A DNA stretch of 64,000 bases, taken from Amaurobius ferox (Eukaryota; Arthropoda; Arachnida; Araneae; Amaurobiidae). Position 1 is the first letter of the stretch. Each line of letters begins with the position of its first letter. The stretch is from positions 71,209,754 through 71,273,753 of the forward strand of contig OX578139.1 of NCBI GenBank assembly GCA_951213105.1. The letters are read 5' to 3'. Under the pieces are notes generated by a model. The model was not told the DNA's origin, searched no databases, and saw only the letters and a program-made list of their open reading frames with translations. Shown here one piece after another: positions 22,193 through 34,420 of the stretch. The translations under genes were made by a program, and so were the position numbers.

Positions 22193-22455
22193 AATTCAAT
22201 AAGAAGTGTGAAAGCCCCAGGCCGTCCGGCTCGTCCAGAGGACTTAGAGCTGCGAGATGGACGACCGGTCAATAAGAAGTGTGATATATGTCTCCACTTT
22301 ACCGTTTTGCTCAAAAAAACGGTAAAGTAGAGACATATATCACACTTCTTATTGACCGGTCGTCCATCTCGCTGCTCTAAGTCCTCTGGACGAGCCGGAC
22401 GTCCTATAAGGTCAATAAGAAGTGTGATATATGTCTCTACTTTACCGTTTTGCTC
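22193..22455. repeat. SINE-tail insertion followed by a snapback palindrome
   Basis: A 60-bp SINE-tail-like unit (CCCCAGGCCGTCCGGCTCG ... GGACGACCGG) is flanked by TCAATAAGAAGTGTGA copies. Then 22,223-22,308 and 22,316-22,401 form inverted arms of 86 bp with about two mismatches and a 7-nt loop (22,309-22,315). After CTATAAGG the target sequence TCAATAAGAAGTGTGA and its next ~45 bp appear a third time. Order of the shared segment is plus, minus, plus. Confidence 0.88.
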
Positions 22456-23480
22456 AAAAATCTAAACATCCTTGGGATAACCCTAAAGTCACGTTATTGT
22501 AAATTTTTATAAACATATATAGCAATATTTCTGGTTAGAGTAGATATCAGAACATTGCATGTATATAGACATAGAGACTCATTCATAGACGAGCACTCGC
22601 GTACGCAAATATTCCACAAAAATATTTATTCGTGTTGTATATTTCCCAAAATGTGGATGGTACATTTAGAATGGTACTTGGATGGAATACACACATTTCG
22701 ATGGATGTAAATCCATCGAAAAGGAGATTTCGTCTTTTTAAAAAAAAATTAAAATGCTTATCTTATTCATAATAGTATGTAGCAGAAACATGTAAATATT
22801 GAAGTCAATATCAGTACTGCTATTATAATGCGTGCTACATTAGTTGCGATGCATACAATGCAATACAGCTAAAATGACTGAAGAGTACTATATAGCACAA
22901 AATAATTGTATCTAAACCCACTGAGGCATATTTATTTGGTTTTGGTTGTTGTTCTTATAGATTTATCAGTGAAAAGTTATTATAGATTTATTAAGGGTAA
23001 GATATTATAGATGTATCAGTGAAATTAAATTTCTGAATGTGCCGCCTTATGGCCGAAAACGGTATGCACACTTCATTTTTGACGGAATTATAAAGGATTT
23101 TTATTCTATTGGCACATTTATTTTGTACATTCATACGAATTTTCTGAAAAAAAGGGAAGTGACAACCTCAGAACCGAAAATGCAAATCTTTAATGAATCA
23201 CACCTACCGCCTATGGAGTTTGCTGAATTTATATCCATCATCATCTAAAGCATAGGTGGGCAAACTGTGGTTTTCTCTCTAGAGAGTGTTGGGTTTGATT
23301 GCCACTTTTTTAAAATTTTATATTAACGTTTTGAGATCCGGGGAAATGATAGGCTTTCCCGTACACCTGAGCGGCATAAAACTTCGAAGTATACCATTGA
23401 AGTTACTGTTTTCAATAGATAATGAAACCAAAAAATGAAAAAAAAAATCAAAACATGTTTTAAATGTTTTTAAAACATGT
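22456..23480. other. AT-rich spacer
   Basis: No supported gene. 22,700-22,725 holds a small hairpin (GATGGATGT-AAATCCATC). Frames at 23,039-23,248 are unrecognised. Confidence 0.35.
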
Positions 23481-23499
23481 TTAAAACATGTTTTAAACA

Positions 23500-23696
23500 T
23501 GTTTAGTATATGAAAAGTAATAATATTGATCACGTATATGTATAATGTATAGGGAAAGTATTGTGATGGCGTTGAAAATAATTTGAATACGGGTTTTATA
23601 AGAAAGAGCCAAGTTTCAAGCATCCCTGAACCCGAATCGAAAGTTTTTGGAGTGCTGTATGTGTGTACATTTTTGTGTGTGTGTGTTTGTGTGTGC

Positions 23697-23730
<34 letters not shown>

Positions 23731-23952
23731 ATGTTTAAAACATGTTTTAAACATGTTTAATATATGAAAAGTAATAATATTGATCATGCATATGTATAAT
23801 GTATAGGGAAAGTATTGTGATGGGGTTGAAAATAATTTGAATACGGATTTTATACGAAAGAGCCAAGTTTCAAGCATCCCTGAACCCGAATCGAAAGTTT
23901 TGGAAATGCTGTATGTGTGTACATTTTTGTGTGTGTGTGTGTTTGTGTGTGC

Positions 23953-23986
<34 letters not shown>

Positions 23987-23995
23987 AGAGGAGAG
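23500..23995 (+). repeat. 254-bp tandem duplication with GT and GA microsatellites
   Basis: Two near-identical units start at 23,501 and 23,755. Each holds a GTATATGAAAAGTAATAATA-type block, the family B opening (GGGAAAGTATTGTGATGG), a GTGTGTGTG tract and a (GA)n tract; the second ends in GA/GATA repeats to about 24,050. A palindromic AAACATGTTT word is repeated at the left edge of each. Long minus-strand frames across here come from these simple repeats. Confidence 0.8.
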
Positions 23996-24790
23996 AGATA
24001 GATAGATACATAGATAGATAGATAGAGAGATAGAGAGAGATAGAGAGAAAGACTTTGAATGTGATAGCTCACAAACGAATGGAGCATTATGAACGCAATT
24101 TGGCGTTATTATTCTGATTCTTAAATACTGTAACCCTGTTGTTGATTTTACACATGAACGAAATTTCGTGAAACCCTCACACTTTTGAATGAATTTTGGA
24201 AAAATTCATAAAAACTCAAGACATTTATTAATGTTAAATAAATAATCATTTTGTACGTATTTTTTATTTATTTTGATATGATTGACACAGACTTTAGAAT
24301 GCTAGCTTGGACCGTTCTCATACGTTTTACAAATCAATAAATATAAAATGAAATAAAACTTAACAGTAGTATCATCAAATGGTGAAAAATGCGTCCACAT
24401 TTTCGATAAATTTGGTGAGATATGGCCAACTTGACGAATTTTTATAGTGGGACCAGGTTGGACGAAAATTTCTTCCCAATTGGCAAAAATGACGCTAATG
24501 TTACGAAAATGATGCCAAATCGATCAAATTATAATCGACACATTTTAATATAATGTTTAGAATATGTCAGCAATATTTCCAATTGTCAAGTTATATTTGC
24601 GCGAAATATAAGTTATACTGGTATTTCAAAATAATTTTATATATTGTCATTCAGAAAATCATCAAATGTGAGTTTACTTTTTAACGTTAAAAACATAGTG
24701 CTGTATCTCATGTCCATCCTTATTTGGCATGGAAAGAAACAAAATACTTACATTAGTTAGGGAAACTCCTGTGCTGGCTACATCAGATTT
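23795..24790 (+). repeat. Family B copy
   Basis: Runs from the GGGAAAGTATTGTGATGG block through GT/GA tracts, the AGCTTGGACCGTTCTCA block (24,303), the GATATGGCCAACTTGACG block (24,418) and ends at the terminal motif GTGCTGGCTACATCAGA (24,771-24,787). Confidence 0.55.
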
Positions 24791-25230
24791 GTTTATAAAA
24801 ATAATGCAATGACAATTTATCAATCGTCGAAATTAATGTTATAAGTTGCACTTTTCTACACTTAAAGTAATTTATATATCTGCTAATTGTAAGTGAGATT
24901 TACCCACATCAGTGCAAGTTCGACGTACGAACTGCATATTTCCTTGTTATTAGTTGAAAGTGTAAGATTTGTGTTATCAAAGATAGTTTAAACAATTATA
25001 TTATACAAATTAAACAACAAACTATTGACTGAAAATGTAAAGATCCAGTCAAAGTCTTCAAAGAGCAGCTATTAAAGATATACTGTTTGGGTGAATAGTA
25101 CTAATATTATATATAGTTGCATTTATTGTTATTTATCAATTGAATTTTAAAATAATATTTTCTGTGACTTTTGGACATCCAAAAATTCATGAAAAATATT
25201 TTATGTGTCACATTTTAACGAAAATCTTGT
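24791..25230. other. AT-rich spacer
   Basis: Nothing recognised. Confidence 0.35.
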
Positions 25231-25407
25231 TCACTTTTGATTTTAACTTAATAAATAGCCAATCCGCAGAAATAGATACTTTTAAAAAGTTTTTGAACCG
25301 AAATTGAAAAAAAATAATGAAAAACTCGAAAGTAAAAATATTTGTGACACATCCTACCTCCTCCCGAAATTGATGCTGAATTCATATCAGTCATCATGTA
25401 AGCTCTA
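25231..25407 (+). repeat. Degenerate tandem array, middle part
   Basis: Continues the array seen at 20.5-21.2 kb, with GATGCTGAATTCATATCAG at 25,372 directly before the Tc1 element. Confidence 0.5.
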
Positions 25408-25409
25408 TA

Positions 25410-26817
25410 TACACTTGTCAAAAGTGAAATTGCAGCACCATGAAGAAATCAACTTAGCCATATGCAAATTACAGTACCGGTAGAAGAGAGAGTCATGTGC
25501 AAATGATTAAGTTTTCGTACGTATCGGTTCATGTGACACCCAGTTTCGGGTGATACATACCAGCAAACGGCTTGTCCCGTAAATGCTATCAGCGACGATT
25601 TGCAGCAGCCTAACTTTCGAAAATGTGAAGAAGCGATGCCTCGAAGACGTTAGCGAGCTGCATATCAGCAGTTAACGACTGGGGAACGAGACTGTATCCT
25701 GGAGCTGCGTGACGTGGATTTGTCGATGCGTGTAAATTTCATACTTATTGGGCACGACGTGATTACCATACCATTCTGCAATATGTGATATTATGGACGC
25801 AAAAATATCAGAGAACACGCCGAAGAAAAAGTGTATGAAACAGGTGCCCGACAGAGAGCACAGATCGAACAGACGCACAACAGAGCGCACAGAGCGGCAG
25901 ATTCGCCGAACGGCTCATCTCGACCCCTTCGCAACAACAAATGACATCCGAAATAGTCTGCCATCATCAACGGTTGCACCTGCGTGAACCCAAACCATTC
26001 GCAACAGGTTGCATGAAGTAAAACTGAGCGTACGGCAGTCAACCACTGTGGTGTCATTAAGCGCTTGACACAGGAATACACGTCTGGCGTGGTGTCGTCG
26101 TCATCGCAACTGGACCAATGGATAGCATCGGGTATTGTTTACGGATGAATTTCGCTTCTGCCTTGGAGGAATGACAGCAGTGGACGGGTGTGGGATCTTC
26201 CCGGGGAACGCCACTTGTCAGTCCATATCACCAAACGTCACACCGGGCATTATGTTTTGGGGCGGTATCATGTTCGATCAGCGGACTGCCCTTGTGCACA
26301 TTGCATGTAATCTGATAGCGGACCAGTACTTCACACAAGTTGTGATGCTTGTGGTTCAACTACTGTTGCAGGGCGTCTCTGGCACGGCGTTCAAGCAATA
26401 CAATGCCACATAGCACGGCGAACTCTCAACAGTCTGAACGGAATCCACATCCTTTCCTGGCCGGCTGCCTCGCCGGATCTCTCTCCCATTGGACATGTAT
26501 GAGCCCTCATCTGGCATCAGGTGCACCGGGAACTATGGGTACATACCATAGACAAACTGCGTGCCCCAGTGGAAGCTGCTTGGAAAAGATTACCTCAGGC
26601 AACTAATATTAGCCTCATCGATAGTATACCTCGCCGTTTAGCGGCGTGTGAGGACCACATTCTTTACTGTATAAACAGTTTTCTTTTGCATACCTTTGTT
26701 TGTTCTTTTAATCATTTGCATATGACTCTCTTTCACCTGTACTGTGAGTTCCATATGACTACGTACATTCATTCCTCCATGATGTTGGATGTTGCAATTT
26801 CTCTGTTGACGAGTGTA
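25410..26817 (+). mobile_element. Tc1-like DNA transposon (inactive)
   Basis: A 1,408-bp element bounded by TA (25,408-25,409 and 26,818-26,819). The ends are inverted repeats of about 110 bp: left starts TACACTTGTCAAAAGTGAAA, right reversed starts TACACTCGTCAACAGAGAAA, and both share GTCATATGCAAATGATTAA-like inner words. It carries one broken transposase and sits inside a degenerate tandem array. Confidence 0.9.
25636..26670 (+). pseudogene. Tc1-family transposase pseudogene
   Basis: A DDE-type transposase that would cut and paste the surrounding Tc1 element. The start MPRRR with a following stop (25,636) and the AAYQQLTTGERD segment match the usual N-terminal helix-turn-helix region. The middle gives VLFTDEFRFCL (first catalytic Asp, about 26,130-26,160) and TPGIMFWGGIMF (26,240). 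Near 26,457 the segment WPAASPDLSPIGHV precedes a stop; family members have Glu where this copy has Gly, so the third catalytic residue is lost. The C-terminal piece around 26,590 reads LPQATNISLIDSIPRRLAAC. At least five stops and frameshifts break the frame (about 340 codons if intact). It is dead. Confidence 0.9.
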
Positions 26818-26825
26818 TAACCAAC

Positions 26826-27200
26826 ATCGAGAACTAGTTGTTTTAAAAAAAAAATAATTAGAAATGAAAAAAAAAAACAATATAAAAATCTTTATCAAAC
26901 TCTGTTACCACTTCCAGAATTTGATGCTAAACTTATATCTTTTATCACTTAAGCTGTATCTTTAGTAAATTATAAGAAATATATGCTTTTATAAAAAATG
27001 ACATTTTTATAACTGGAAATGGAAAAAGTTGCGGAAGGTCTGTTATCCCCATTCTCTGCCTCCTTCAGAATTTATATCGTAATCTATATCAGTCATCAAT
27101 TAAGCTCTTTAACAAACCCTGTTCTATAGACATTTCAATGAAAACGATATCATGGTAAAAGTGTTGCCACTAACTAGAAGGGAAAATTAATCTGTGCTGA
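26826..27200 (+). repeat. Degenerate tandem array, right part
   Basis: Resumes after the Tc1 element with CCAGAATTTGATGCTAAAC (26,914) and a second unit at about 27,060 with TATATCAGTCATCAATTAAG. Confidence 0.5.
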
Positions 27201-29770
27201 AAAAAATATATAAATAACTTTATGACTTATTAAAATACTTTAATTATTCCATACACAATAAAAACTGTATGAGATAATTCTTTTGAAATAAAATGCTTTA
27301 AAATTCCTTTTTTAATTAGTTCGCTTAGTGGTAATTAAACAACTCTAAAAATAATTGTCAACATTGTAAAAATAACCACTCTAAAAATAATTATAATACA
27401 TTAATCTCACCTAAGCTAATATTATCTCTTAATACTGTGCTAAGGATAAGTCTTAAATTATTAATAATTAATCTTAACAATAATTCTTTCAAATTATTAA
27501 ATAAGAATACGTAAAAAACTATCAATATGTTTCAAATTTTTCTGACTATAAATACCTCAATATAAATTCAATGGCTCCATTGTATAAACTTTATCTTACA
27601 AAAACACTTATTTGAAATCCACTTTGTCAAATTACCTTCTAAAAACCCATCTTCTGCTTTTATTAGCCAATTGCCCTTTCTTATTTAATCTTTTTAAGAG
27701 GATTTTTCCTTGAACCAATTGCTAACAAAGGCACAGAGTTAAAGAAATAAAAGGACGGAAAATCATAAAAATGTTCTTTTATTCGAGTAAAGCTTTAGAT
27801 AATGATAAGATTTTCATAAAGAATAGGTTTCTTTAATGATCTACCTGATGCTAGGCAGTGTCCAAGCTGCATTAAAGAATATAGTATATGTACCATAAAA
27901 TAGGACAATGCGATAAAAGTTTCTACTGGTATTTTTTAATTGTTACATGATGTTATTTTCTGTATTATAACTTCGATTTTGCAAGTTTTTCTGACAATGG
28001 GCATTTTGGTTTTCCTACAACACATATATCGAAATGGAAAGTTCTGGGATGGAGTCAAAAATTTGACTGTAAGATTTTTATGAATGTACATATTTTAAGC
28101 ATCTCTGAAAACTAATCAACAATCTTCGCAGTGATGCATGTCTGCTTGCTTGTCAATTGGTACGTAAGTTTGAACAAATTCAATGATTTGAGGGAAGATT
28201 GGAATTAATGATTAAATTTGGGGAAGATCAGACCAGTTAAAGATCACAATTTTTTTAGGAACTTTATTATTTATCCAAGACATTTTATAAAAATTTTTAT
28301 AATAAAATCTATACTAAAATTTCTGGTGTATAATTGAGAAAATTTCAGGTATTAATGTCGTTCTGTGGAAATATAGAGAATGGAAGCAGGACCATAGCTC
28401 AAAGTTAGGATATCGTTATCTTTCATGGAACATAATTTTAATTAATTAGATTGTGAATCCTACCGGTCAAGCCCATCAAGGTCCCGCGATGCTTTTTGGA
28501 TTAACCCAAGAACCGGATCAGTTAGAAAAACAAAACCCGACATTTCGTTGTCACTTGGAGTGCTGTTGTTTATTGGTTGTGTCATGTTTTATATTCATTA
28601 TCTGAAAATGAACACAGCGCCACATTTTCCCCTGTCGACCATTTTTGGAACTACACTTTTTATTGCACCGATTATTTTTCCATGGTGTGAAATGTGTGCC
28701 CTGCAAATTTGGAGACGTTACGTTCACGGGTTACCTCTCCAGAGCGTTCCAAACAAGAATACTTTAATTTGAATCCACCTGTGATTTAGATTTTGAATTT
28801 TACAAGTCAAATCCTTTCAAGGCTTGCCATGAGGAAGCATATATTTTAAGTAAATAACTTGAGAATCTGAGCAGCTAGAAAGCTCACATTTGGCCTGTCG
28901 TTGATATAATGCACGTAATCATCAGACATAAAATAAACAAGCAAAAATCAGTTTTGAGTATGTATTCATACATTTGCAAATGCCCTGAAAAGCAGACAAC
29001 GATTATTAAAAAAAGAAATTTTAGGATCTACACTTATATTTTAAAATGCATTAAAATGAAAAAAACAAATGTCACATTTTCAACTCATAGAACAAAAGTG
29101 TGTGTCTAGAAGTTTTATAAAACTTGTATTTCATTATAAATAGATATACTCAAAAATATCACCAAAAATGCATAACAATGTGTGTTTACTCGTTTGTTTA
29201 GTACGTTTAATTAATAATAATAAATAACACGTTTGCAAATGATTAATGCCAAATATAATCAATTACTCCTTCAAATAAAATTACTCTTTTTATTGGATAA
29301 ATAAGTCCTAATGAAAACTTCAACTTCGGTGATAGTTTGTTATTAGTTAGCCTACGAGTTTTAGTGCAACATCACGTAATATAACATAACATTGTTGAAC
29401 ATGCTCTTAACGCAGCGTAAATCAGGAAAAACACCGAATCAAGAGACGACTACAAACACTTTCTTTAATTGATAAAAATTATAAAGTTAAAAATGTTACG
29501 AAAATAGCTATTTTATATGTAATTTTGTTTTAAATAGCGGATGACATAATTTATGCATCGCTAACATGGGCATATATAGTTAAGTTGCACATTTTTATTC
29601 TACAACAAAGAATATCAGTAAAAATTATGTCCAATATTATCAAATGGATGAATGTTGTATAACTGTTTTTAATGATAAATTAATGGAAAGTATCTGAATT
29701 CATTATTTTATTGAGGCAATCTAATATGGATCGCATTAGTATACAAATTTTTCGATTTAAACTTAAGTAA
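27201..29770. other. Long AT-rich stretch, no supported gene
   Basis: Mostly above 70% A+T by eye. 28,440-28,910 is less AT-rich and contains two diverged copies of one segment (start ATCCTACCGGTCAAGCCCATC at 28,457 and ATTTTACAAGTCAAATCC at 28,796). The frame at 28,548-28,772 encodes a hydrophobic, unrecognised peptide and is probably chance. Confidence 0.35.
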
Positions 29771-29777
29771 ATATATA

Positions 29778-30741
29778 CAGGGTGGCCGTAATTAAAGTAG
29801 AGGTGTTTAGAGCCTGATAGTGAGAAAATTGTTGGGCCAAACTCAACCAAATTTGCATAAAATACTATTTAGACCACGGAGTTCTGATTTTCAAACGAAA
29901 AAAAAAGTTTGCGTTTTTGCCACCGCGGGCCAAAGTGGCGCTATAAGGTCCATTTTTGGAATAAAATAGGCATAGGAAGTGCAGAAAGTTCCGTCAGTGC
30001 TGAGAATTTTCGAACAAAGCTGCTGAAATTTGTTATTCCGCAACTTCAGCAGCGTGGATGTTTTGAATCTACGATAGTTATGCAGGATGGTGCACCCCCT
30101 CATATTGGATTGCACTTGCAGGAAGTCATACGACAGCATTTTACCAACAACCGAATAAATAGTCGAGCGTTTCCCATGAGAGGCCAGCCCTTTCGCCTGA
30201 TCTGACCCCACGTGACTTTTGGTTGTGGGGTCATGCAAAGAGCTTGGTATACCAAGGGAATGTGGATAATTCAGCCACTTTGAAGGACCGAATAACATTG
30301 CACGTCAAGCAAATCAATGGAGATCTGCTGCATTCTGCAGTAGAGAATGCTGTTCAGAGAATGCACTGAAACATATGCAAGAAAACCATATTAAATCATA
30401 CATGTAAATGATGCCAATATAATAATTAATGTTGTACGTATGTAAATGTAAGATTCAAATGTAGATATAAAATGTACTAAATACGCATAAAATGTACATG
30501 TGATGTCCTTTTCAAAATGCATGTAAAATGTTAACTTTCTGTATTTCCTATGCCTATTTTACTCCCAAACTGGACTTTACAGCGCCACTTTAGCCCGCGG
30601 TGGCAAAAATCCGAACTATCTTTTTCTTTTAAAAATTAAAATAATATAGTCTAAATAGTATTTACTGCAAATTTGGTTGAGTTTGGCCCAACAGTTTTCT
30701 CACTATCGAGCTCTAAACACCTCTACTTTAATGCCACCCTG
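29778..30741 (+). mobile_element. Tc1/mariner-superfamily element with ~195-bp inverted repeats
   Basis: A 964-bp element with TA on each side (29,776-29,777 and 30,742-30,743). Ends read CAGGGTGGCCGTAATTAAAG and, reversed, CAGGGTGGCATTAAAGTAG. The inverted match extends about 195 bp, to ATAAAATAGGCATAGG on the left (29,972) and its complement at 30,547. The interior holds only the 3' part of a transposase, so it is an internally deleted copy. Confidence 0.9.
29975..30370 (+). pseudogene. Truncated mariner-type transposase
   Basis: Only the C-terminal catalytic part of a DDE/D transposase remains. It reads LLKFVIPQLQQRGCFE, then MQDGAPPHIGLHLQ (second catalytic Asp in the QDGAPPH motif, about 30,082), then after a frameshift LSPDLTPRDFWLWGHAKS with the third acidic position in TPRDFWLWG (about 30,205), and TLKDRITLHVKQINGDLLHS to a stop at about 30,370. 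The N-terminal DNA-binding domain and first catalytic Asp are missing, replaced by direct fusion to the inverted repeat. It cannot be active. Confidence 0.88.
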
Positions 30742-30744
30742 TAT

Positions 30745-33490
30745 ATGTCTCATTCTATAATTCGTAAAAATGTATATAATTTTTCATGAATTTTTGCATG
30801 TAATTTAATATATTTGTCATATGACATTTTACTTTACTATCGCTATATCTACATAATTTAATTTTTGTTTCATATACTCTTTTTATCTTTACTCAATATA
30901 TTGAAAATGTAATCCAATCAAGGAAACGTGAACCACTTTAGAAAAAAGTATATCTTGCGGTCGTGAAATTTAATGCGTTCAAAATATATTGGCAGAGACA
31001 GCATATTTCTTTATTTCAAAGAAACTTAAAAATAAATATTAATTTGATTTTCTTTCAGATGATATTTCCCTAATTTAGAAATGTGATGTGCTGAGACTGA
31101 AATCTGAAATGGCTTTAATTTCTTTGATCTTCGGCGATATATTTAACTATAGCATAGTTTTTTAAAATGAAAAAAAATCCAAACTTCAAAAGGAGAAATA
31201 ATTGTATTAATTATTTTAGATGGTAGAAAATTCTTCTCACAGAATACATCTTTCCACTTTGGTTTGAAATTAAAATGTAAATAAAATGAAAAAGGAGTGT
31301 GGCCCAAACTCGAATTTACCATACCAGAATTCATTTTCTTTTTCAAATTCTGCAAGAAAAAATTTAAAAAATTGATATCGTGGATCCAACTGATTACAAC
31401 AGTAGCGTGTTATCCTTCACTTTAAAGGGCATGAAATAATGTTTAAATTGATACCATACTTGGCAATGTCTCCCCCCCTCGGGGAAGGGTAACTTTTCCC
31501 CCAAGGGGAGCTAATGACATCAGGAATAAAAGAATTGTACCGTGTTTATTTTTCACAACAATAATTAAAGCTATAAGGTGTCGTGATCATTGAGCCATAA
31601 ATAAACCCTTTTAAGCATGATTATGCCAAATTATGTTCTATGCTGCCATTTAAAAAAAATATAAAATTTCGAATAAATTTCGAAATTATTATGTTTTTAT
31701 AAAGTCTTCGCTTGAATTTATAAAATAATGTATCTTGTTCTTGAATTTTTGATAACAAAACCGGATATAGAATTTCGCTAAAATGCATGAAGAACAGAAG
31801 CCCATTATAATATTTTAGACTTCTGTTGTTTGCACAGGAAATCGACCACAGACATCGGACAGACAGACTCACAGTCGCACAGACAGATGGACATCGCTAC
31901 AAAAATAGTTAAAACGTGTTCAAGAGGTCTTTAAGCATATATTGGTATCAAAATCTAAAAAAAAAATCGTTAAAACGATACTTTTTTAAAACTGCTTATG
32001 AGAAAGTAAAAATCTTTGATAATTATTTTCTGTTGGATTATTTTCGGTTGATGTTGGCAACCAAACACTGAATATACCTGTTACAGTCTTTAATTGTGCG
32101 ATGTTATTTTAATTCAAATATTTTTTACAGGAACTTAGCAACAATTAACCTAAAAACAGGATTTATACGATTATACTCTGTACTGTTTTTGGATAAACAC
32201 AAAAAAAATTCAAGTTTTATACGGCCCAGATGCAAAATGTTCAAAAACATAACACCATTCACTCATGTTTGAATTGTCAGACTCCCATTCAAATTCATTG
32301 TTCTTTGACACAAGAATCGAGATTTTTCAATATGAAGGAACAAAAACTTAAAAAAGCATGGCGTCATGCAATTCTAGTTTGATTCATTGGTGTGGAAACG
32401 TACACAGTGTTCATAATATAAAATTCATGAACCTATTTATATACGATATCCGGACACTCAAACGTAGAATTGCGATGACATTCAAACACCTTTTTTAAGA
32501 AAAAAAAAATGATCTAAAATATAAAACAATCCTGAGGTATTATTCCTTCATATTTTTATAGCCAAAATTATAGATATAAAAGTATATTTTTCTGTTAAAA
32601 TATCACTTCTCTTTTATGAATTTATGGTGGTATGGCCAAGAATAGTTTTATAGATAGCGGGTTAAAACATAAAATTAGGAGTTAAAAGTTAATTTTTCAA
32701 AACATAAAATAGCAGGATTCACAGTGTGATTCAAATGTATTCGTATTCCAATCTTTTTTTACATATGTACCTAGAAGATAGGAACCAATTAAACTTACAA
32801 GGAATTCTTTCTTTAGTAGAATCCTATTTTTTCTGAAAGAAGAAATATATTTAAAATATAGTTTGACATATGATCCCATATCTAAAAATATTAGACAAGT
32901 GATTTCTCTTAAACAATGTAATGTTTGATATTTAAAAATACAAAAGTGATTAAACAGGTTAAAAAAACAACTGAAAAGCAACCCTAGACAGCACAGATGA
33001 GGCTGAAGATAACAAACTTTTCCAGTGATATGATTCCACAAAACTTAAATAAATCAATAATAAAAGTCAAGTAAAATATAAGCTAAATAAATATAAGGCA
33101 AATAAATAATAGCCATATATAAATCAAAAAATTTGAAACAAATGTAAAGAACCAAATGTATGTAGTGAACCTTGCTATCCCAGATGGGGCTCAAACCGTG
33201 AATCTCTTTAGCCAACACTCTTTAAGTTCTGTACTGGGACGGAATACTGTTCTACCGCCACGAGAACGTCCCCAGACAGCAGACGATTTGGTGGCGGTCG
33301 CTATGGAAACAGGTTATTCCACTGCATTTTAGGTGTGGCGGAAAGCACTTTTTTCGATTTGGCGCAGATAGAACCGACGGAAGTCGCATTTCGCTTTGTA
33401 CTAAAGTCAATACTAGACGCTCGCATTCTGTGATTTTTAAAGCTTTGAAGTAACTTGTACTGTGTTGCACACTTCGTGGATTTTGTCTAG
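30745..33490. other. Long AT-rich stretch
   Basis: No supported gene. 31,470-31,510 has a C-rich/G-rich inverted word (CCCCTCGGGG, CCCCAAGGGG). 31,850-31,990 looks like another repeat tail with CAGACAGACTCACAGTCGC. 33,240-33,490 is less AT-rich and may be the 5' flank of the transposase relic that follows. Confidence 0.35.
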
Positions 33491-33497
33491 TTGAAAA

Positions 33498-33990
33498 ATG
33501 ACTACATCTAAACGTGGAAAGACTTTGTATTCGCAAGCACGTACAATAGTCCACAATGTTACGTCATTTTCTGAAGAGGAAAACCCGCAAATTCTCTAAA
33601 AATACCAATTTCAAATGCAATGAAGAGAACTGCGGAAGCGACAGGGGTTTCAGCGTCATCAGTTAAAAAGATAAAACATGAGGTGCAGTCGCTTAATGGC
33701 ACTGAGATAAGTATTTTAAATATTTGAACAATTTACAATTATTGTTGCTTAAAGAAGCTCTTTTAAAAGTAACACAAAATGAATGGGATAAACCCTGTGT
33801 AAACCCTGTATAAACCCATTGAAAAAATAGAGAATACTTATTGATGAAAAAGAAAGATTAACTGATAGAAGATATTGTGGATAAATTTGTGATAAATCTA
33901 TCGGATAGCGATTCAAACTCTTCTTCAAGTAAAGACATTTCAAGTGATTCGGATTCAATGAATGTGAATGGATATTTTATAATTGATTGA
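33498..33990 (+). pseudogene. Possible relic of a DDE-type transposase, internally deleted
   Basis: Three short frames lie in order. From 33,498: MTTSKRGKTLYSQARTIV then HNVTSFSEEE and a stop. From 33,620: MKRTAEATGVSASSVKKIKH, a typical 'R-T-A-x-A-T-G-V-S' helix-turn-helix-like stretch seen at the N-terminus of some arthropod DDE transposon proteins. From about 33,857: DIVDKFVINLSDSDSNSSSS ending near 33,985, an acidic serine-rich tail as found at the C-terminus of the same proteins. The catalytic core is absent. Inverted repeats were not found. Family recognition is from memory of such proteins and is only moderate. Confidence 0.42.
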
Positions 33991-34420
33991 AAAATATGAA
34001 AAGAATGAATATTTTAAAGTCATAATTTTGCTTATATATCATTTATTTTTTTCCTTTTTGCTGACTAATAATTGTGTAACTTGTTGATTGAAAACTGTAA
34101 TAATTTTCATCTAATTCGAATTTAATTTTAAACAAAACGATATAAATTCTAGTTTTAAATTGTAAGCTTTTCTCTCCCAAAACCGCCCGAATCTAAAAGA
34201 AAATATCTAAAACTACTTTGCTTTCTAATAGATTGACGACTTCCCGTAGCCGCTCTCGCCTATAATAATAAATTATTTTCTGAGTTTAAATGACGAGAAA
34301 TGTTTAAGTTAATCTATAATTTAATGCCATTTAGTACAAAAATTTTGTTTAACTGTCGGATAAAAAACATCTACTAATTTTTTTAGTACATTATGATAGA
34401 CGAAACGGATTCCTAGCTTA
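33991..34420. other. AT-rich spacer
   Basis: No recognised feature. Confidence 0.35.

Noticed and set aside
23318..24087. Ser/Leu- and His/Thr-rich minus-strand proteins
   Set aside because: They are translations of (GA)n, (GT)n and the 254-bp duplication.
28548..28772. Small membrane protein
   Set aside because: Hydrophobic composition follows from T-rich DNA; no homologue recognised and it sits between diverged direct repeats.
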